Origin: Lachnospiraceae bacterium
GTDB lineage: Bacteria; Bacillota; Clostridia; Lachnospirales; Lachnospiraceae
Length of the DNA stretch: 56,250 nt
Reading direction: 5' to 3'
Assembly: GCA_029219245.1 (NCBI GenBank)
Contig: JAQXTA010000037.1
Span: forward strand, 1-56,250
How positions within the stretch are numbered: the stretch's first letter is position 1; every line of letters starts with the position of its first letter. The translations under genes were made by a program, and so were the position numbers. Below are positions 43,195 to 51,845 of this stretch, piece by piece. Below the pieces are notes generated by a model, which was not told the DNA's origin, did no database searches, and saw only the letters and a program-made list of their open reading frames with translations.

Positions 43195-44214
43195 ATGGTC
43201 AAAGAAAATATCAGAATCAAGAAGGCTATCGTACATATCCTGGATTCTACGATTGGAATGCCGGTATTGTCTGATACGGAATTGGAATATGGTTCAGAAT
43301 TCGCAGACTTTGTAAAGGAGCATATCGCTAAAATCAGTTCGGGTGATGATGCTAAGGAATGTCGTTTTTATAAAGAAGAATCGGAAATTTATCATATTTT
43401 GGAGCAGTATGCGGATGACTTTTTTGTAGACATCAGTAAGGACATTGCAAATTTTTTGTACCAGATTATGAACAGCAACATTGATATTCCACCCGCTGAC
43501 CTTGTGGTGGTACGTTTTCAGTATGATGATGCAGAGTATCTGGCACTCTTAAAAATGAATTATAAATCCCTTTATACCCATCGTACAATGGCACTGGAAG
43601 ATGGCAACAGCAATGAGATTATACGACACAAATCTATTCTGCCTTCCGAGAGCCAGAGGTTGACGGAAGCGGCAATTATACGTTTAGACGACCTTGCAGT
43701 ATGGGTCATTGAGAAAAAGTATGAAGTAAACGGAGAGAAAACCAATTACTTTTCCTTCCTTTTCCTAAAATGCAGCAGTCATCTCTCCCATAAGTCCAAG
43801 CTTTCGATTGTGACACGAGCGGTGGAGAGCGTCCAGAAAGAGGGATATGATGAGACGGAGCGGTATGCCAAACAGATGGAAGCCAAAAGCATCATTCAGG
43901 AAGAAATAGAGGAAAATGGCGGCTTTACCGTAGAGGAAATCGCAGATAAGATTTTTGAAGAAAAACCGGAATTAAAAATTGCTTTTCAGGATAAAATGGA
44001 AAAGTACGATATGGTAAAAGAAGAGATTCAGCCGCAGAGTGAGAATACGGTCAGAAAGTATCAGAGCCAGCATTTGTATACGGATACCGGTATTGAAATT
44101 AAAATTCCGATGGATCAGTATAAAAATCCAAGAAGTGTGGAATTTATCACAAATCCGGATGGAACGGTTTCCGTTTTAATCAAAAATATTGAGCATCTGG
44201 AAGCGAAGCTGTAG
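43195..44214 (+). CDS. Nucleoid-associated protein (NdpA/YejK family)
   Basis: The 339-residue soluble protein has the family's N-terminus (KENIRIKKAIVHILDSTIGMPVLSD) and a middle part with DLVVVRFQYDDAEYLALLKMNYKSLY. The C-terminal domain closes with FITNPDGTVSVLIKNIEHLEAKL. The family coats DNA in the nucleoid; in other genomes it is often found near phage or defence genes. A GGGAG site precedes the ATG. The next gene starts 65 bases later on the same strand. Confidence 0.82.
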   Translation: MVKENIRIKKAIVHILDSTIGMPVLSDTELEYGSEFADFVKEHIAKISSGDDAKECRFYKEESEIYHILEQYADDFFVDISKDIANFLYQIMNSNIDIPPADLVVVRFQYDDAEYLALLKMNYKSLYTHRTMALEDGNSNEIIRHKSILPSESQRLTEAAIIRLDDLAVWVIEKKYEVNGEKTNYFSFLFLKCSSHLSHKSKLSIVTRAVESVQKEGYDETERYAKQMEAKSIIQEEIEENGGFTVEEIADKIFEEKPELKIAFQDKMEKYDMVKEEIQPQSENTVRKYQSQHLYTDTGIEIKIPMDQYKNPRSVEFITNPDGTVSVLIKNIEHLEAKL

Positions 44215-44279
44215 ATTTACTGTAGTCAACTTTCGGGAATGGTAAAACGCAGACTGGATGCTTCGGAATGGAGAAAACG

Positions 44280-45473
44280 ATGGAAACGATTATTGATTAT
44301 CTTAAAAAGGTTGGTAAGTATACGTTTCTGGAAAAACCCTTCAATGAAGTGGACAGCCTGGTATTATGCCAGTTTTCTTATTTAAAATTTGATGGGCTTG
44401 TGCCCTATATGGAGAAAAAAGCCAAGAAAGCGTCAGAATCCTTAAAAGACGGTGGAATGGTTGACATAAAATATTTATATAAACATCCTGATTATGATAA
44501 ACTCTATGGAGATGAACGATATAGGGAAGACAATACAAAATTATTTCTTGCCATGGTTCATAGCAGACGCTTTGGCAATATAAAAATGAATAATTATGTA
44601 AACTATATTGATACAAAGCTGGAAACCCAGTTTTCTGCAATTACTTTACAGCTTGAGGATGGCAATTTTTACGTTGCTTACCGGGGAACAGATGAAACGA
44701 TTGTAGGCTGGAAAGAAGATTTGGATCTGGCTTTTTCCGAACCGGTACCGGCGCAGCTTATGAGTGTGGCATATCTGAACCAGACGGCAAAACAGATAAA
44801 AGAGCCTTTTTTTGTGGGAGGACACTCCAAGGGAGGTAATCTGGCAGTTTACGCTTCTATGAATTGTCAGAAAAAAATACAGAGTAGAATCAAAGCTATT
44901 TTTAGCCACGACGGACCGGGATTCCGACCGGAGGTTATGAAGGAGTGCGGTTATGACAAAATTGAGGAACGAGTGCATCGAACCATTCCACATTCCTCGT
45001 TAGTTGGTTTGATTTTGTACTCCGAAGGAAATTACCGTGTGGTTGAGAGCAAGAGCATAGGACTGGCACAGCATAATCCCTATACATGGTTGATTTCCGG
45101 CGATGATTTTCATATTGTCAAGCATGTGTATTCCGGCAGAATGTTTATGGATACGGCATTGAACGAATGGATTCTGTCCTTAAGCCAGGAACAGATGCAT
45201 ATTTTTGTGGATACCCTTTATGATGTGGTTATGGCATCTGAGGCAGATAATTTGATTGATTTTACTGCCAATTGGAAAAAGAGTATACAGGGCATTATGG
45301 CTGCAGTAAAAAATGTGGATGCCGAAACAATGAAGGTTATCAATAAAATTATGAAAGCCCTGTTTGAAATGATATCCCAACATGCCAAGGAAGAATTTCA
45401 AGACAGAGCCGAAATACAGAAAAATAAGTTTGATGAAAAGATAAATCATCTGGAGCACATTTTCAAAAAGTAG
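44280..45473 (+). CDS. DUF2974 (Mbeg1-like) alpha/beta hydrolase
   Basis: The protein of 397 residues has a lipase-type core: YVAYRGTDETIVGWKEDLDLAF near residue 125, and the nucleophile S183 in GGHSKGGNLAVYA. A helical C-terminal region (about 320-397) ends in a lysine-rich tail. The substrate is unknown; the fold suggests an esterase or lipase in the cytosol. I chose ATG 44280 because GGAG lies six bases before it; ATG 44268 is in frame and adds four residues. The end overlaps the convergent amidotransferase gene by 28 bases. Confidence 0.85.
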   Translation: METIIDYLKKVGKYTFLEKPFNEVDSLVLCQFSYLKFDGLVPYMEKKAKKASESLKDGGMVDIKYLYKHPDYDKLYGDERYREDNTKLFLAMVHSRRFGNIKMNNYVNYIDTKLETQFSAITLQLEDGNFYVAYRGTDETIVGWKEDLDLAFSEPVPAQLMSVAYLNQTAKQIKEPFFVGGHSKGGNLAVYASMNCQKKIQSRIKAIFSHDGPGFRPEVMKECGYDKIEERVHRTIPHSSLVGLILYSEGNYRVVESKSIGLAQHNPYTWLISGDDFHIVKHVYSGRMFMDTALNEWILSLSQEQMHIFVDTLYDVVMASEADNLIDFTANWKKSIQGIMAAVKNVDAETMKVINKIMKALFEMISQHAKEEFQDRAEIQKNKFDEKINHLEHIFKK

Positions 45474-46078
45474 GAAAGCAACTCATAGCCGCCGGATTCC
45501 ATCATGCGTTCCGGATGCCATTGGACAGCCAGAAGCGGAAAAGAGATATGTTCAATGGCTTCAATTGTACCGTCCTTTGCCTGACAGACAGGAGTCAGAT
45601 CTTTGCCAAGTCTGTCAACTGCCTGGTGGTGTGCTGAGTTTACATAAGTACTGGTTCCATATAGTTGATAGAAAAAATCCAGACGGCTGACCCCGATATG
45701 ATATACATAATGATACTGGTCACTGCCATTCCATTCATGCCATTCGGCATCAGAAAGATGCTGACAGATGGTACCGCCAAAATGAATATTGATGATTTGA
45801 AGCCCTTTACAGATGCCAAGAATGGGCTTTTTTTGTTGTAAAAACAGGTCAAGTGCCTGTAACTGGATAATATCCAGTTCGGTATCAATGGTTCTGGAAC
45901 CTTGATTCTGCTGACCGAAAAAGGCCGGGGTAATGTCACCGCCACCGGGAAGCAAAAGCCCGTCACAGTGGCTGCATTGTTCCGGGCATATAGATGTAAT
46001 GGTTTCTGCGCCCAGATGGTGTAGGGCTTTTTCATAATTTCCGGTATCCGTAGAACGACCAACAATAGCTATCATCAT
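45446..46078 (-). CDS. Class I glutamine amidotransferase, gamma-Glu-GABA hydrolase-like (PuuD family)
   Basis: The 210-residue protein has the nucleophile C90 in LGICKGLQIIN, the oxyanion region GLLLPGGGDITPAFFG and the catalytic H188-P-E190 in VQWHPE. The peptidase C26 type removes the gamma-glutamyl group from small amines or from poly-gamma-glutamate conjugates. There is no synthase partner beside it. AGAGG lies eight bases before the start on the minus strand. Confidence 0.9.
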   Translation of the reverse strand: MMIAIVGRSTDTGNYEKALHHLGAETITSICPEQCSHCDGLLLPGGGDITPAFFGQQNQGSRTIDTELDIIQLQALDLFLQQKKPILGICKGLQIINIHFGGTICQHLSDAEWHEWNGSDQYHYVYHIGVSRLDFFYQLYGTSTYVNSAHHQAVDRLGKDLTPVCQAKDGTIEAIEHISFPLLAVQWHPERMMESGGYELLSYFLKMCSR

Positions 46079-46206
46079 AACCGAAACCTCTTAGGAATGT
46101 TTTATATGCTTATGTTATGTCGTTTGAGTAAAAGGGTGCAAGGATGTTTGTGGTTAGGGGGTATGTTTTCTTCTTGTGCTGTGCATACTAGTCTTGAGGT
46201 GAGAAT

Positions 46207-46353
46207 ATGGACAAAGATAAACAGGAAAAAATCAATCAGAAGAAAAATCAGGACAAATTCAACAGTATTACGCAAAAGGTAAAACCGGAAAACCAGAATC
46301 AGACACACAATGTACGTTCGGAAGCAGTGGAACCCAAAATAAGACAGGTGTAA
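46207..46353 (+). CDS. Small hydrophilic protein, 48 residues
   Basis: ATG 46207 follows a near-ideal GAGGTGAG ribosome site and opens a frame to TAA at 46351. The product is very hydrophilic, with lysine, glutamine and asparagine making up nearly half of it (it begins MDKDKQEKINQKKNQDKF). It has no hydrophobic stretch. It could be a small acid-soluble-like or RNA-binding peptide, but I do not recognise it. It converges on the DUF6512 gene with 16 bases between the stops. Confidence 0.55.
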   Translation: MDKDKQEKINQKKNQDKFNSITQKVKPENQNQTHNVRSEAVEPKIRQV

Positions 46354-46369
46354 AATATTACTGACCCAG

Positions 46370-46876
46370 TTACGGAACCGGATTAGCAAAGATACCGATA
46401 TCCGGAGGATAATAAGTAAAAAGCAGGAAACATACGGTAACTGCAATGACACAAAATCTCAATAAGCTGGTATGCCATATCTGTTTGTGAGATACGGAAA
46501 GCCTGTATACGGCCCAAAATGCCAACAAAACGCTTGCAATAAAAGTGCCGATATCAAGAGGCAGGTAGTTGCGACCTAATATGCCCGAGTAGGTATAAAA
46601 TAGAACAGGTATGGAAAAGGTACCAAGCATAATACCACATAGCAGGGCAGCAGTGATATCAGGATAATCATGCCGTGCTTTTTTTCCTATATAAAATGAA
46701 TAAAGGAGCATAGGAAAAAAGCATAGTTTCATATGCTCCCAGGTGGACTCGTTAACCGGAAAGAAGAGTCCGAGAATGAAGTTATTTCCGGACCATTCAT
46801 AAAGGAAATGGGCAATGGTACCGGTAATTAATACAAAAAAGATTCCGATGATGGTATAGCGTTTGAGTGTATTCAT
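46370..46876 (-). CDS. DUF6512 five-pass membrane protein
   Basis: The 168-residue protein has about five hydrophobic helices. The family-like pattern SGNNFILGLFFPVNESTWEHMKLCFFPMLLYS is at about residues 29-60. Function is unknown. On the minus strand a TATAAT (46888-46883) lies only six bases before the ATG, with TTGTAT 19 bases further upstream. No ribosome site is visible, so the message may be leaderless. Confidence 0.8.
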   Translation of the reverse strand: MNTLKRYTIIGIFFVLITGTIAHFLYEWSGNNFILGLFFPVNESTWEHMKLCFFPMLLYSFYIGKKARHDYPDITAALLCGIMLGTFSIPVLFYTYSGILGRNYLPLDIGTFIASVLLAFWAVYRLSVSHKQIWHTSLLRFCVIAVTVCFLLFTYYPPDIGIFANPVP

Positions 46877-46928
46877 GGTTGTATTATATGAAAAAAAATA
46901 GGCTGCTATACAAGGAAATTAAAAAAAG

Positions 46929-46970
46929 AAGTATACCAGACATTCATGTATCTGGTATACTTTATTTTTA
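46929..46970. terminator. Terminator, both strands
   Basis: AAGTATACCAGA and TCTGGTATACTT form a 12-bp stem. The minus strand continues into CTTTTTTT and serves the 51-residue gene at 46992-47147; the plus strand has a T-rich tail. Confidence 0.75.
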
Positions 46971-46991
46971 GCAGAAAGATTGAGACAACAA

Positions 46992-47147
46992 TCAATCCCC
47001 GCCGGGCCCATCTTTACGGGGACGTGTGGATTCCGGAAGCGGTTCTACACTCTCGTCCGAATTATTGTCCTTTGGCAAATCAGTTTTTGGAATATTACCA
47101 TCATCATAAAGATTGGAAAGTTTATCTGTTTTATTTGCTTTTTCCAT
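46992..47147 (-). CDS. Small hydrophilic peptide gene, 51 residues
   Basis: On the minus strand ATG 47147 follows AAAGGATGG by about seven bases and reads to TGA at 46994-46992. A terminator follows 22 bases later. The peptide begins MEKANKTDKLSNLYDDGNIP and ends with PESTRPRKDGPGGD, a proline- and glycine-rich tail. It has no membrane segment and no cysteine. It could be a small regulator or a leaderless signal peptide precursor; this is open. Ribosome site, frame and terminator together support a real gene. Confidence 0.5.
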   Translation of the reverse strand: MEKANKTDKLSNLYDDGNIPKTDLPKDNNSDESVEPLPESTRPRKDGPGGD

Positions 47148-47346
47148 ATAAGCACCATCCTTTCGGTTATAGTGTGTGCTGTTTCGGAAAATAATATTAG
47201 CTTAGCAACAATTTGATTTCTTATATTATAGTTATGGTTATAACATTGAATGGTCTGGGTGCAAAGAGGCAAAATGCGTAGATTTTTGAAAGGGAGTTAT
47301 GTATAATAGAGGGCGAGAAAAAATGAATATGATGAGGTGCAAAATA

Positions 47347-47949
47347 ATGACTGAAAAAGAAAAGGCAGTAGCGGGATACTTATATAATGCAAATTATGAT
47401 GAAGAAATATTAGCAGATATCAGCAAATGTAATGATTTGTGTCATGAATTTAACCAGTTAAGACCTTCAGAACGTACAGCACAAAATGAGATATTGAAAA
47501 AGATTTTTGGGCAAATGGGGGATAATGTCACAGTAAATACACCGTTTTGGTGTGATTATGGTTACAATACGACTGTAGGCGACTATTTTTTCGCAAATCA
47601 TAATTGTCAAATTTTGGATGGCGGTAAAGTTTCTTTTGGAGATCATGTTTTTATAGCTCCGAACTGTTTATTTACAACAGCTGAACATGCTCTTGATGCA
47701 GGGCAGCGTAATGCAGGGCTTGAAGTGGCATTGCCTATCACAGTAGGAAATAATGTGTGGATAGGCGCAGGAACTATTGTTTTAGGCGGTGTATCAATAG
47801 GAGACAATACTGTTATAGGTGCGGGAAGTGTTGTCACAAAAAGCATTCCCTCCAATGTGATTGCAGTGGGAGTTCCATGTCGAGTGTTGCGTGAAATTAC
47901 AGAAGCTGATAAAAAACGCTATCCAATATATGAAGAAACGAATGAATAA
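47347..47949 (+). CDS. Sugar O-acetyltransferase (maltose/galactoside acetyltransferase type)
   Basis: The 200-residue protein has the LacA/Maa cap domain (MTEKEKAVAGYLYNANYDEEI) and a left-handed beta helix of hexapeptide repeats. The catalytic histidine is in TTAEHALDAGQRNAGLE. The end GAGSVVTKSIPSNVIAVGVPCRVLREI is typical. It moves an acetyl group from acetyl-CoA to a sugar hydroxyl. I chose ATG 47347, which has GAGGTG eight bases upstream; the ATG at 47299 would add 16 residues. It begins the more AT-rich right part of the window. Confidence 0.92.
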   Translation: MTEKEKAVAGYLYNANYDEEILADISKCNDLCHEFNQLRPSERTAQNEILKKIFGQMGDNVTVNTPFWCDYGYNTTVGDYFFANHNCQILDGGKVSFGDHVFIAPNCLFTTAEHALDAGQRNAGLEVALPITVGNNVWIGAGTIVLGGVSIGDNTVIGAGSVVTKSIPSNVIAVGVPCRVLREITEADKKRYPIYEETNE

Positions 47950-47962
47950 ATCTCAATTGAAA

Positions 47963-47989
47963 CAAAATAAGATAATCCCCCTTGTTTTG
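47963..47989. terminator. Possible terminator between convergent genes
   Basis: CAAAATAAG and CTTGTTTTG pair over nine positions with one G-U pair. It lies between the acetyltransferase and TetR genes. The T-runs are short. Confidence 0.4.
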
Positions 47990-47990
47990 G

Positions 47991-48497
47991 CTACACAATA
48001 TGATTTACGAACTCTGTCATTTCTTCAGGACTTTCATAAAAACCACGCTTAATCCATTCATCCAGTAATCCAAAAAGTCCATAGGAATAAAAACGGCTTT
48101 TATAGCATTCGAACGCATTTATACCAAGTTGTGGCATCATTACTATATAAAATGCATCATAAACCACATTCTGTAAATTTCTCTCATAAATCAACTCAAG
48201 TAGGTTTTTGATACTGTAGTTGAATTGAAAGAATGAAAGGGCATTATTTAAAGAAAAATTTTTACGTTCTTTTAACGCTTGTTCTTCTGCCCACCTTCCC
48301 CATAGATGAACCGGTTTAAATGTCAGCATTTCATTTTTTGAAGTGAAATTTCTAAAGTATGTAGTTCTTCCAACACCGGACAATTCTGAGATTTCCGGAA
48401 TAGTTATTTTTTCTATTGGCTTTTCTTTTAAAAGTTTGATTAAGGCATCTGCAAGGCATTCTTTTAAAAATTCTGTTGTTCTAAGATTACCACCCAA
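47991..48497 (-). CDS. TetR family transcriptional regulator
   Basis: The 168-residue protein has the TetR DNA-binding domain: FLKECLADALIKLLKEKPIEKITIPEISELSGVGRTTYFRNFTSKNEML (residues about 10-58). A short ligand-binding C-terminal part of about 100 residues follows. The start is TTG 48497, eight bases after AAAGGAG. It is divergent from the HAD fragment and esterase genes. Inverted repeats in the gap (GGTAC and GTACC at 48598-48611) could be its operator. Confidence 0.88.
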   Translation of the reverse strand: MGGNLRTTEFLKECLADALIKLLKEKPIEKITIPEISELSGVGRTTYFRNFTSKNEMLTFKPVHLWGRWAEEQALKERKNFSLNNALSFFQFNYSIKNLLELIYERNLQNVVYDAFYIVMMPQLGINAFECYKSRFYSYGLFGLLDEWIKRGFYESPEEMTEFVNHIV

Positions 48498-48597
48498 TTT
48501 TTATATCTCCTTTACTGGTATTTATTTAATCATTCGTACCGTTCCATTTTATACCACTTGTTATGCAAAAAAGAATATAGTATTTTATGTAAGAAAA

Positions 48598-48611
48598 GGT
48601 ACGATAGTACC
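48598..48611. promoter_or_regulatory. Palindrome in the TetR divergent region
   Basis: GGTAC (48598-48602) and GTACC (48607-48611) flank GATA. A further GTACC half-site occurs at about 48536-48540. This is a candidate TetR operator by position only. Confidence 0.35.
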
Positions 48612-48637
48612 AAATAGAAAATAACATACCATTTTAT

Positions 48638-48991
48638 GTGCGTCAAGAAAGAGGGATGAAGAATGAAAGCAATCTGGCAGGGTTAAATATTGCCGACTTT
48701 GAATGCACTATTTCTTATGAAAATTCCAGATACTGCAAGCCTAATCCGAAATATTATATTGAGCTTGCAGAACAAATAAGCTGCGAAACTAACGAATGTC
48801 TCTTAGTTGGTAATGATGTAACAGAGGATATGGTTGCCGAAGTAACAGGAATGAAAGTTTTTCTGTTGACAAACATGCTAATAAACAGCGATGGAAAAGA
48901 TAGTTCTCAATATCCGAGAGGTAATTTTAACCAGTTGGTAGCTTTTGTTGAAAAATTAGGGGGTAATGATGAAAAACAAAGAATTTATTAA
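48638..48991 (+). pseudogene. HAD-superfamily hydrolase, C-terminal fragment
   Basis: The reading frame of up to 117 residues matches only the second half of a HAD hydrolase: DFECTISYENSRYCKPNPKYYIELAEQI, then LLVGNDVTEDMVAEVTGMKVFLLTNMLIN, which holds the metal-binding aspartates of motif IV. The nucleophile motif DxDGT and the cap domain are missing, so it cannot be active. It overlaps the next gene by 26 bases. The most likely cause is an old deletion, in line with the other fragments downstream. Confidence 0.75.
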
Positions 48992-50168
48992 ACAGAATAA
49001 AACAAAAATTACTATTTTAGGGATTGTTTTAGTGTTGACTATAGGTGTTGTACTTAATTTTAACAAGATTTTAGATGTAGGGATAAAGCTTACTATAGGA
49101 AGAGAATTTCCACAACTTCAAGGGGAACCAAAACGTGATAAATGGTATGCAATAGATATTGATGAAGCAGTCTCAGCTGATGGTTCCAGATGGCAAGGAT
49201 ATATTAAAAAAGGTTCAGAGAACAAGGTGATGGTTCTATTTTTTGGCGGAGGTTTAAGTGTGGATGAATATACCGCAGCCAGAACGTTAGAAAGAAAGGA
49301 TGGATTTTATAATGCAAACATAACAACTAGCACATATATTATGGCAAGGTATATGGCAAAATATGGTATTGGCAGTAGTTCAGACAATAATCCATTCAAA
49401 GACTGGTCTATTATTGCTATTCCATATAGTAATGGAGATTTTCATTCAGGACAAGGCGAATTTGAATATACAGCATTAGATGGAAGTAAACAAATATTAT
49501 ATCATCATGGCTATACAAATTATCGATTGATGATGAGTGAAGCTCTTAAATATATAGGTAATAATCCAGAACAGGTTTTAATTACCGGTGCAAGTGCTGG
49601 TGGTTTTGGAGCATCAATACTTGCAGATGATGTTACAACCTTTTTTCCGGAAACAAAAGATTTTACTGTGTATGTCGATAGCTCATTACTTTTATATGAT
49701 AAATGGAATTATGTTATGACAGATGTTTGGAAATCACCGGTAGCATTATCTAATCCGGTTCAATCAAATAATATAACACTAGATTCTCTTATAAATTTTA
49801 AAAATAAACACGAAGATGCACACATATTATTTGGCTCTTCAATAAGAGATTACAATCTATCTATGATGCAAACATATTTTGATTGCGGAACTTTAGATAT
49901 GCATCCGGGTCAAGAGGCTGGTGACAGATATCAAAAAATACTTGAAACTATGATAAAAGATATGCAAAGAGAAATACCTGATAGTGGTATCTATGTTTGG
50001 GATAATATAGCACAAAAGGATGGACATCTATCTATTCATACAGCACAAGGAACTAAAATTTTCTATGAGAAGAGAGATGAAGGGCCAGCCTTGGCTGAAT
50101 GGGTGTATGATGCAGTTAATGGAAATGTAAAAAGTTATGGTTTAGATTTGGTTAACAAAAAATATTAG
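48966..50168 (+). CDS. Pectin acetylesterase / Notum-like hydrolase, membrane-anchored
   Basis: The 400-residue protein has an N-terminal membrane anchor (about residues 14-33, KITILGIVLVLTIGVVLNF) and an extracellular alpha/beta-hydrolase domain. The domain has VLFFGGGLSVDEY, DWSIIAIPYSNGDFHSGQGEFEY and the nucleophile S210 in ITGASAGGFGAS. The histidine is probably in the late QKDGHLSIHT segment. The family removes acetyl groups from pectin or acyl groups from proteins outside the cell. The start is one of two adjacent ATGs after AGGGGG, inside the end of the HAD fragment. Confidence 0.8.
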   Translation: MMKNKEFIKQNKTKITILGIVLVLTIGVVLNFNKILDVGIKLTIGREFPQLQGEPKRDKWYAIDIDEAVSADGSRWQGYIKKGSENKVMVLFFGGGLSVDEYTAARTLERKDGFYNANITTSTYIMARYMAKYGIGSSSDNNPFKDWSIIAIPYSNGDFHSGQGEFEYTALDGSKQILYHHGYTNYRLMMSEALKYIGNNPEQVLITGASAGGFGASILADDVTTFFPETKDFTVYVDSSLLLYDKWNYVMTDVWKSPVALSNPVQSNNITLDSLINFKNKHEDAHILFGSSIRDYNLSMMQTYFDCGTLDMHPGQEAGDRYQKILETMIKDMQREIPDSGIYVWDNIAQKDGHLSIHTAQGTKIFYEKRDEGPALAEWVYDAVNGNVKSYGLDLVNKKY

Positions 50169-50223
50169 TCAGCTTAAAGAATAGTGTTACGGATTATGGA
50201 AAATTTCAAATAAAGGAGGATAT

Positions 50224-50361
50224 ATGAAGTTTCATGAACTACCACGAAAATGGAAAATCACAGTAACTATATTATGGATTATGGCAGTGGTATTGCCAAT
50301 TGCTTTTATTCTAAATGTCTGGATGACATTAGGGTCACTTATAAAAGTTATGGTGGGGTGA
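50224..50361 (+). CDS. 45-residue membrane peptide, paralogous to the N-terminus of the next gene
   Basis: ATG 50224 follows AAAGGAGG by seven bases and reads to TGA at 50359. The product begins MKFHELPRKWK and has one hydrophobic helix (about residues 12-35). The next gene begins MKFKELPKKWK, so the two share an almost identical leader. It may be a truncated copy of that gene or a free-standing membrane peptide. The strong ribosome site suggests that it is translated. Confidence 0.6.
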   Translation: MKFHELPRKWKITVTILWIMAVVLPIAFILNVWMTLGSLIKVMVG

Positions 50362-50365
50362 TAAA

Positions 50366-51250
50366 ATGAAATTTAAAGAATTGCCAAAAAAATGGAAAAC
50401 AAAAATAATCATATTATCGGTTATCTCCGCTTTGTTTTTAGTGTTACTTGTCATATTTAATATTTTTCTAACTTCATATCGAGAAGAAAATGAAAGACAA
50501 CGTGCAAGGCTTGTCAAAGATGATAGTGAGCTAATTGGAGAACGCATAGAGATTCAAAGAGATGGAAAAGCCAGTGTAAAGGCAAATCTTTATGTGCCGG
50601 ATTCCATTGGCGATGAACGATTGCCGGTTGTTTTCAATATTCACGGCGGCGGTTTTGTTGGAGGAGACGCTGACGTGCTTGATACGCAAAGTGAACGAAT
50701 TGCAAATGAATGGAATGTGGTCGTGGTGACAATAAACTACACAAAGGCAGATGTTAAGCCAATATCATATGGCTCTGAGGAAATAAGAGATGTGGTATTA
50801 TACTTTGCAGATCATGCAGAGAGTTATGGTGTGGATCCATTAAAATTTACTTTAATGGGTTATAGTGCCGGAGCATATTATGCTGCAGATAGCACGAGAT
50901 TGTTGCAAAAAGCAGATTTTGATATGGCTTCGTTAGTATTGTGTTATCCTTGGACTACAGGACTCAATGCAGATAAGCTGGAAAAAGATTTTCCACCTAC
51001 ACTTTTCATTTTGTCTGGGCAGGATCCAATATCTCAAAAAGCAAAAAGTTATGTGAAAGATATGGAGTCTGCGGGATTAGAATTGGAAGTGATAGAGTAT
51101 GAGAATGCAGTTCATAGTTTTATTGAGTCTAATAATCCAGAAGGGATAACAGATGATACGGTTGATATGTCAGATGTGATAAATCCTGAACAGGAGTCTC
51201 TTGCCAGAGAAGCAGAGGCGGCCATTTCAGAATGGATTAGATTGCGATAA
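50366..51250 (+). CDS. Alpha/beta hydrolase, HSL-type esterase, membrane-anchored
   Basis: The 294-residue protein has an N-terminal membrane helix (about 14-35) and then a hormone-sensitive-lipase-type fold: the oxyanion motif HGGGF near residue 93, the nucleophile S167 in GYSAGAYYA, the acid in LSGQDP and the histidine in NAVHSF near 248. It should cleave a small acyl ester or acetylated sugar outside the cell. It follows the 45-residue peptide by four bases. A similar anchored esterase lies just upstream, so both may act on acetylated plant polysaccharide. Confidence 0.85.
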   Translation: MKFKELPKKWKTKIIILSVISALFLVLLVIFNIFLTSYREENERQRARLVKDDSELIGERIEIQRDGKASVKANLYVPDSIGDERLPVVFNIHGGGFVGGDADVLDTQSERIANEWNVVVVTINYTKADVKPISYGSEEIRDVVLYFADHAESYGVDPLKFTLMGYSAGAYYAADSTRLLQKADFDMASLVLCYPWTTGLNADKLEKDFPPTLFILSGQDPISQKAKSYVKDMESAGLELEVIEYENAVHSFIESNNPEGITDDTVDMSDVINPEQESLAREAEAAISEWIRLR

Positions 51251-51289
51251 GCAAAAAATTGATATTATCTAGAATGCCACAAAATCCAA

Positions 51290-51496
51290 CTGAGTTGATG
51301 ATAGACGGAAAACTTGCTATTTTTTGCACAGAAGGTAGCAAAGGAACAGAGTTTTACGAAAGCTGCGGAACAACTTCATATTGCACAGCCTACTCTTTCA
51401 AGACAGCTTGCTTCTTTGGAAGAAGAACTGGGAATCGTCTTGTTTGACAGAGGTAGACGCGGTGTTACTCTTACAGAGGATCTGCATGGGATGTAA
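51290..51496 (+). pseudogene. LysR-type regulator, N-terminal fragment
   Basis: Residues KVAKEQSFTKAAEQLHIAQPTLSRQLASLEEELGIVLFDRGRRGVTLTE match the helix-turn-helix of LysR regulators. The first residues are in another frame (shift near 51325-51340), and the frame stops at 51494 right after the DNA-binding domain. The effector domain of about 200 residues is missing. The next base starts an aldo-keto reductase fragment, so a deletion has joined the two. Confidence 0.8.
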
Positions 51497-51832
51497 GGAA
51501 TTAACTTTTATGACACTGCACTAGCTTATCAGAATGGTACCAGTGAGCAGTATCTGGGAAGATTAGCAAAGAAACTTGGAGAGACATCGAAAAGACTTGA
51601 GGAAGATACTTACGCAAAATTCAAATATGATAAGACCAAAGATTCAGATGGACTCATTATAAATCGTGTGATGGAGATTGCAGGGAAACGAGGTGTATCC
51701 ATGACAGAAGTATCGCTTGCGTGGCTGCTTACAGAAGCGGAAATAGGCTATCTGGAAGAACTTTATGTTCCACATGCACTTGCTGGTGTTATGGCCCAAA
51801 ATGGGAAGCAAAAAGCAGGGAATGCAGTATAG
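51497..51832 (+). pseudogene. Aldo-keto reductase, internally deleted fragment
   Basis: The open frame reads GINFYDTALAYQNGTSEQYLGR, the AKR motif with the catalytic-site aspartate and tyrosine. It then jumps to KYDKTKDSDGLIINRVMEIAGKRGVSMTEVSLAWLL and finally EIGYLEELYVPHALAGVMAQN, the C-terminus. About two thirds of a 320-residue enzyme is gone in at least two internal deletions, and no start codon is in place. This is a dead gene. Confidence 0.8.
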
Positions 51833-51845
51833 GGAGAAATTTTAC

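Noticed and set aside
46946..47194. Plus-strand frames of about 80 residues in the gap after DUF6512
   Set aside because: They start inside the terminator hairpin and lack ribosome sites; the minus-strand 51-residue frame has better signals.
48966..50168. Reading the anchored hydrolase as a secreted lipase of the HSL class
   Set aside because: The FFGGG and ASAGGFGA motifs with NGDFHSGQG fit the pectin acetylesterase/Notum family better.
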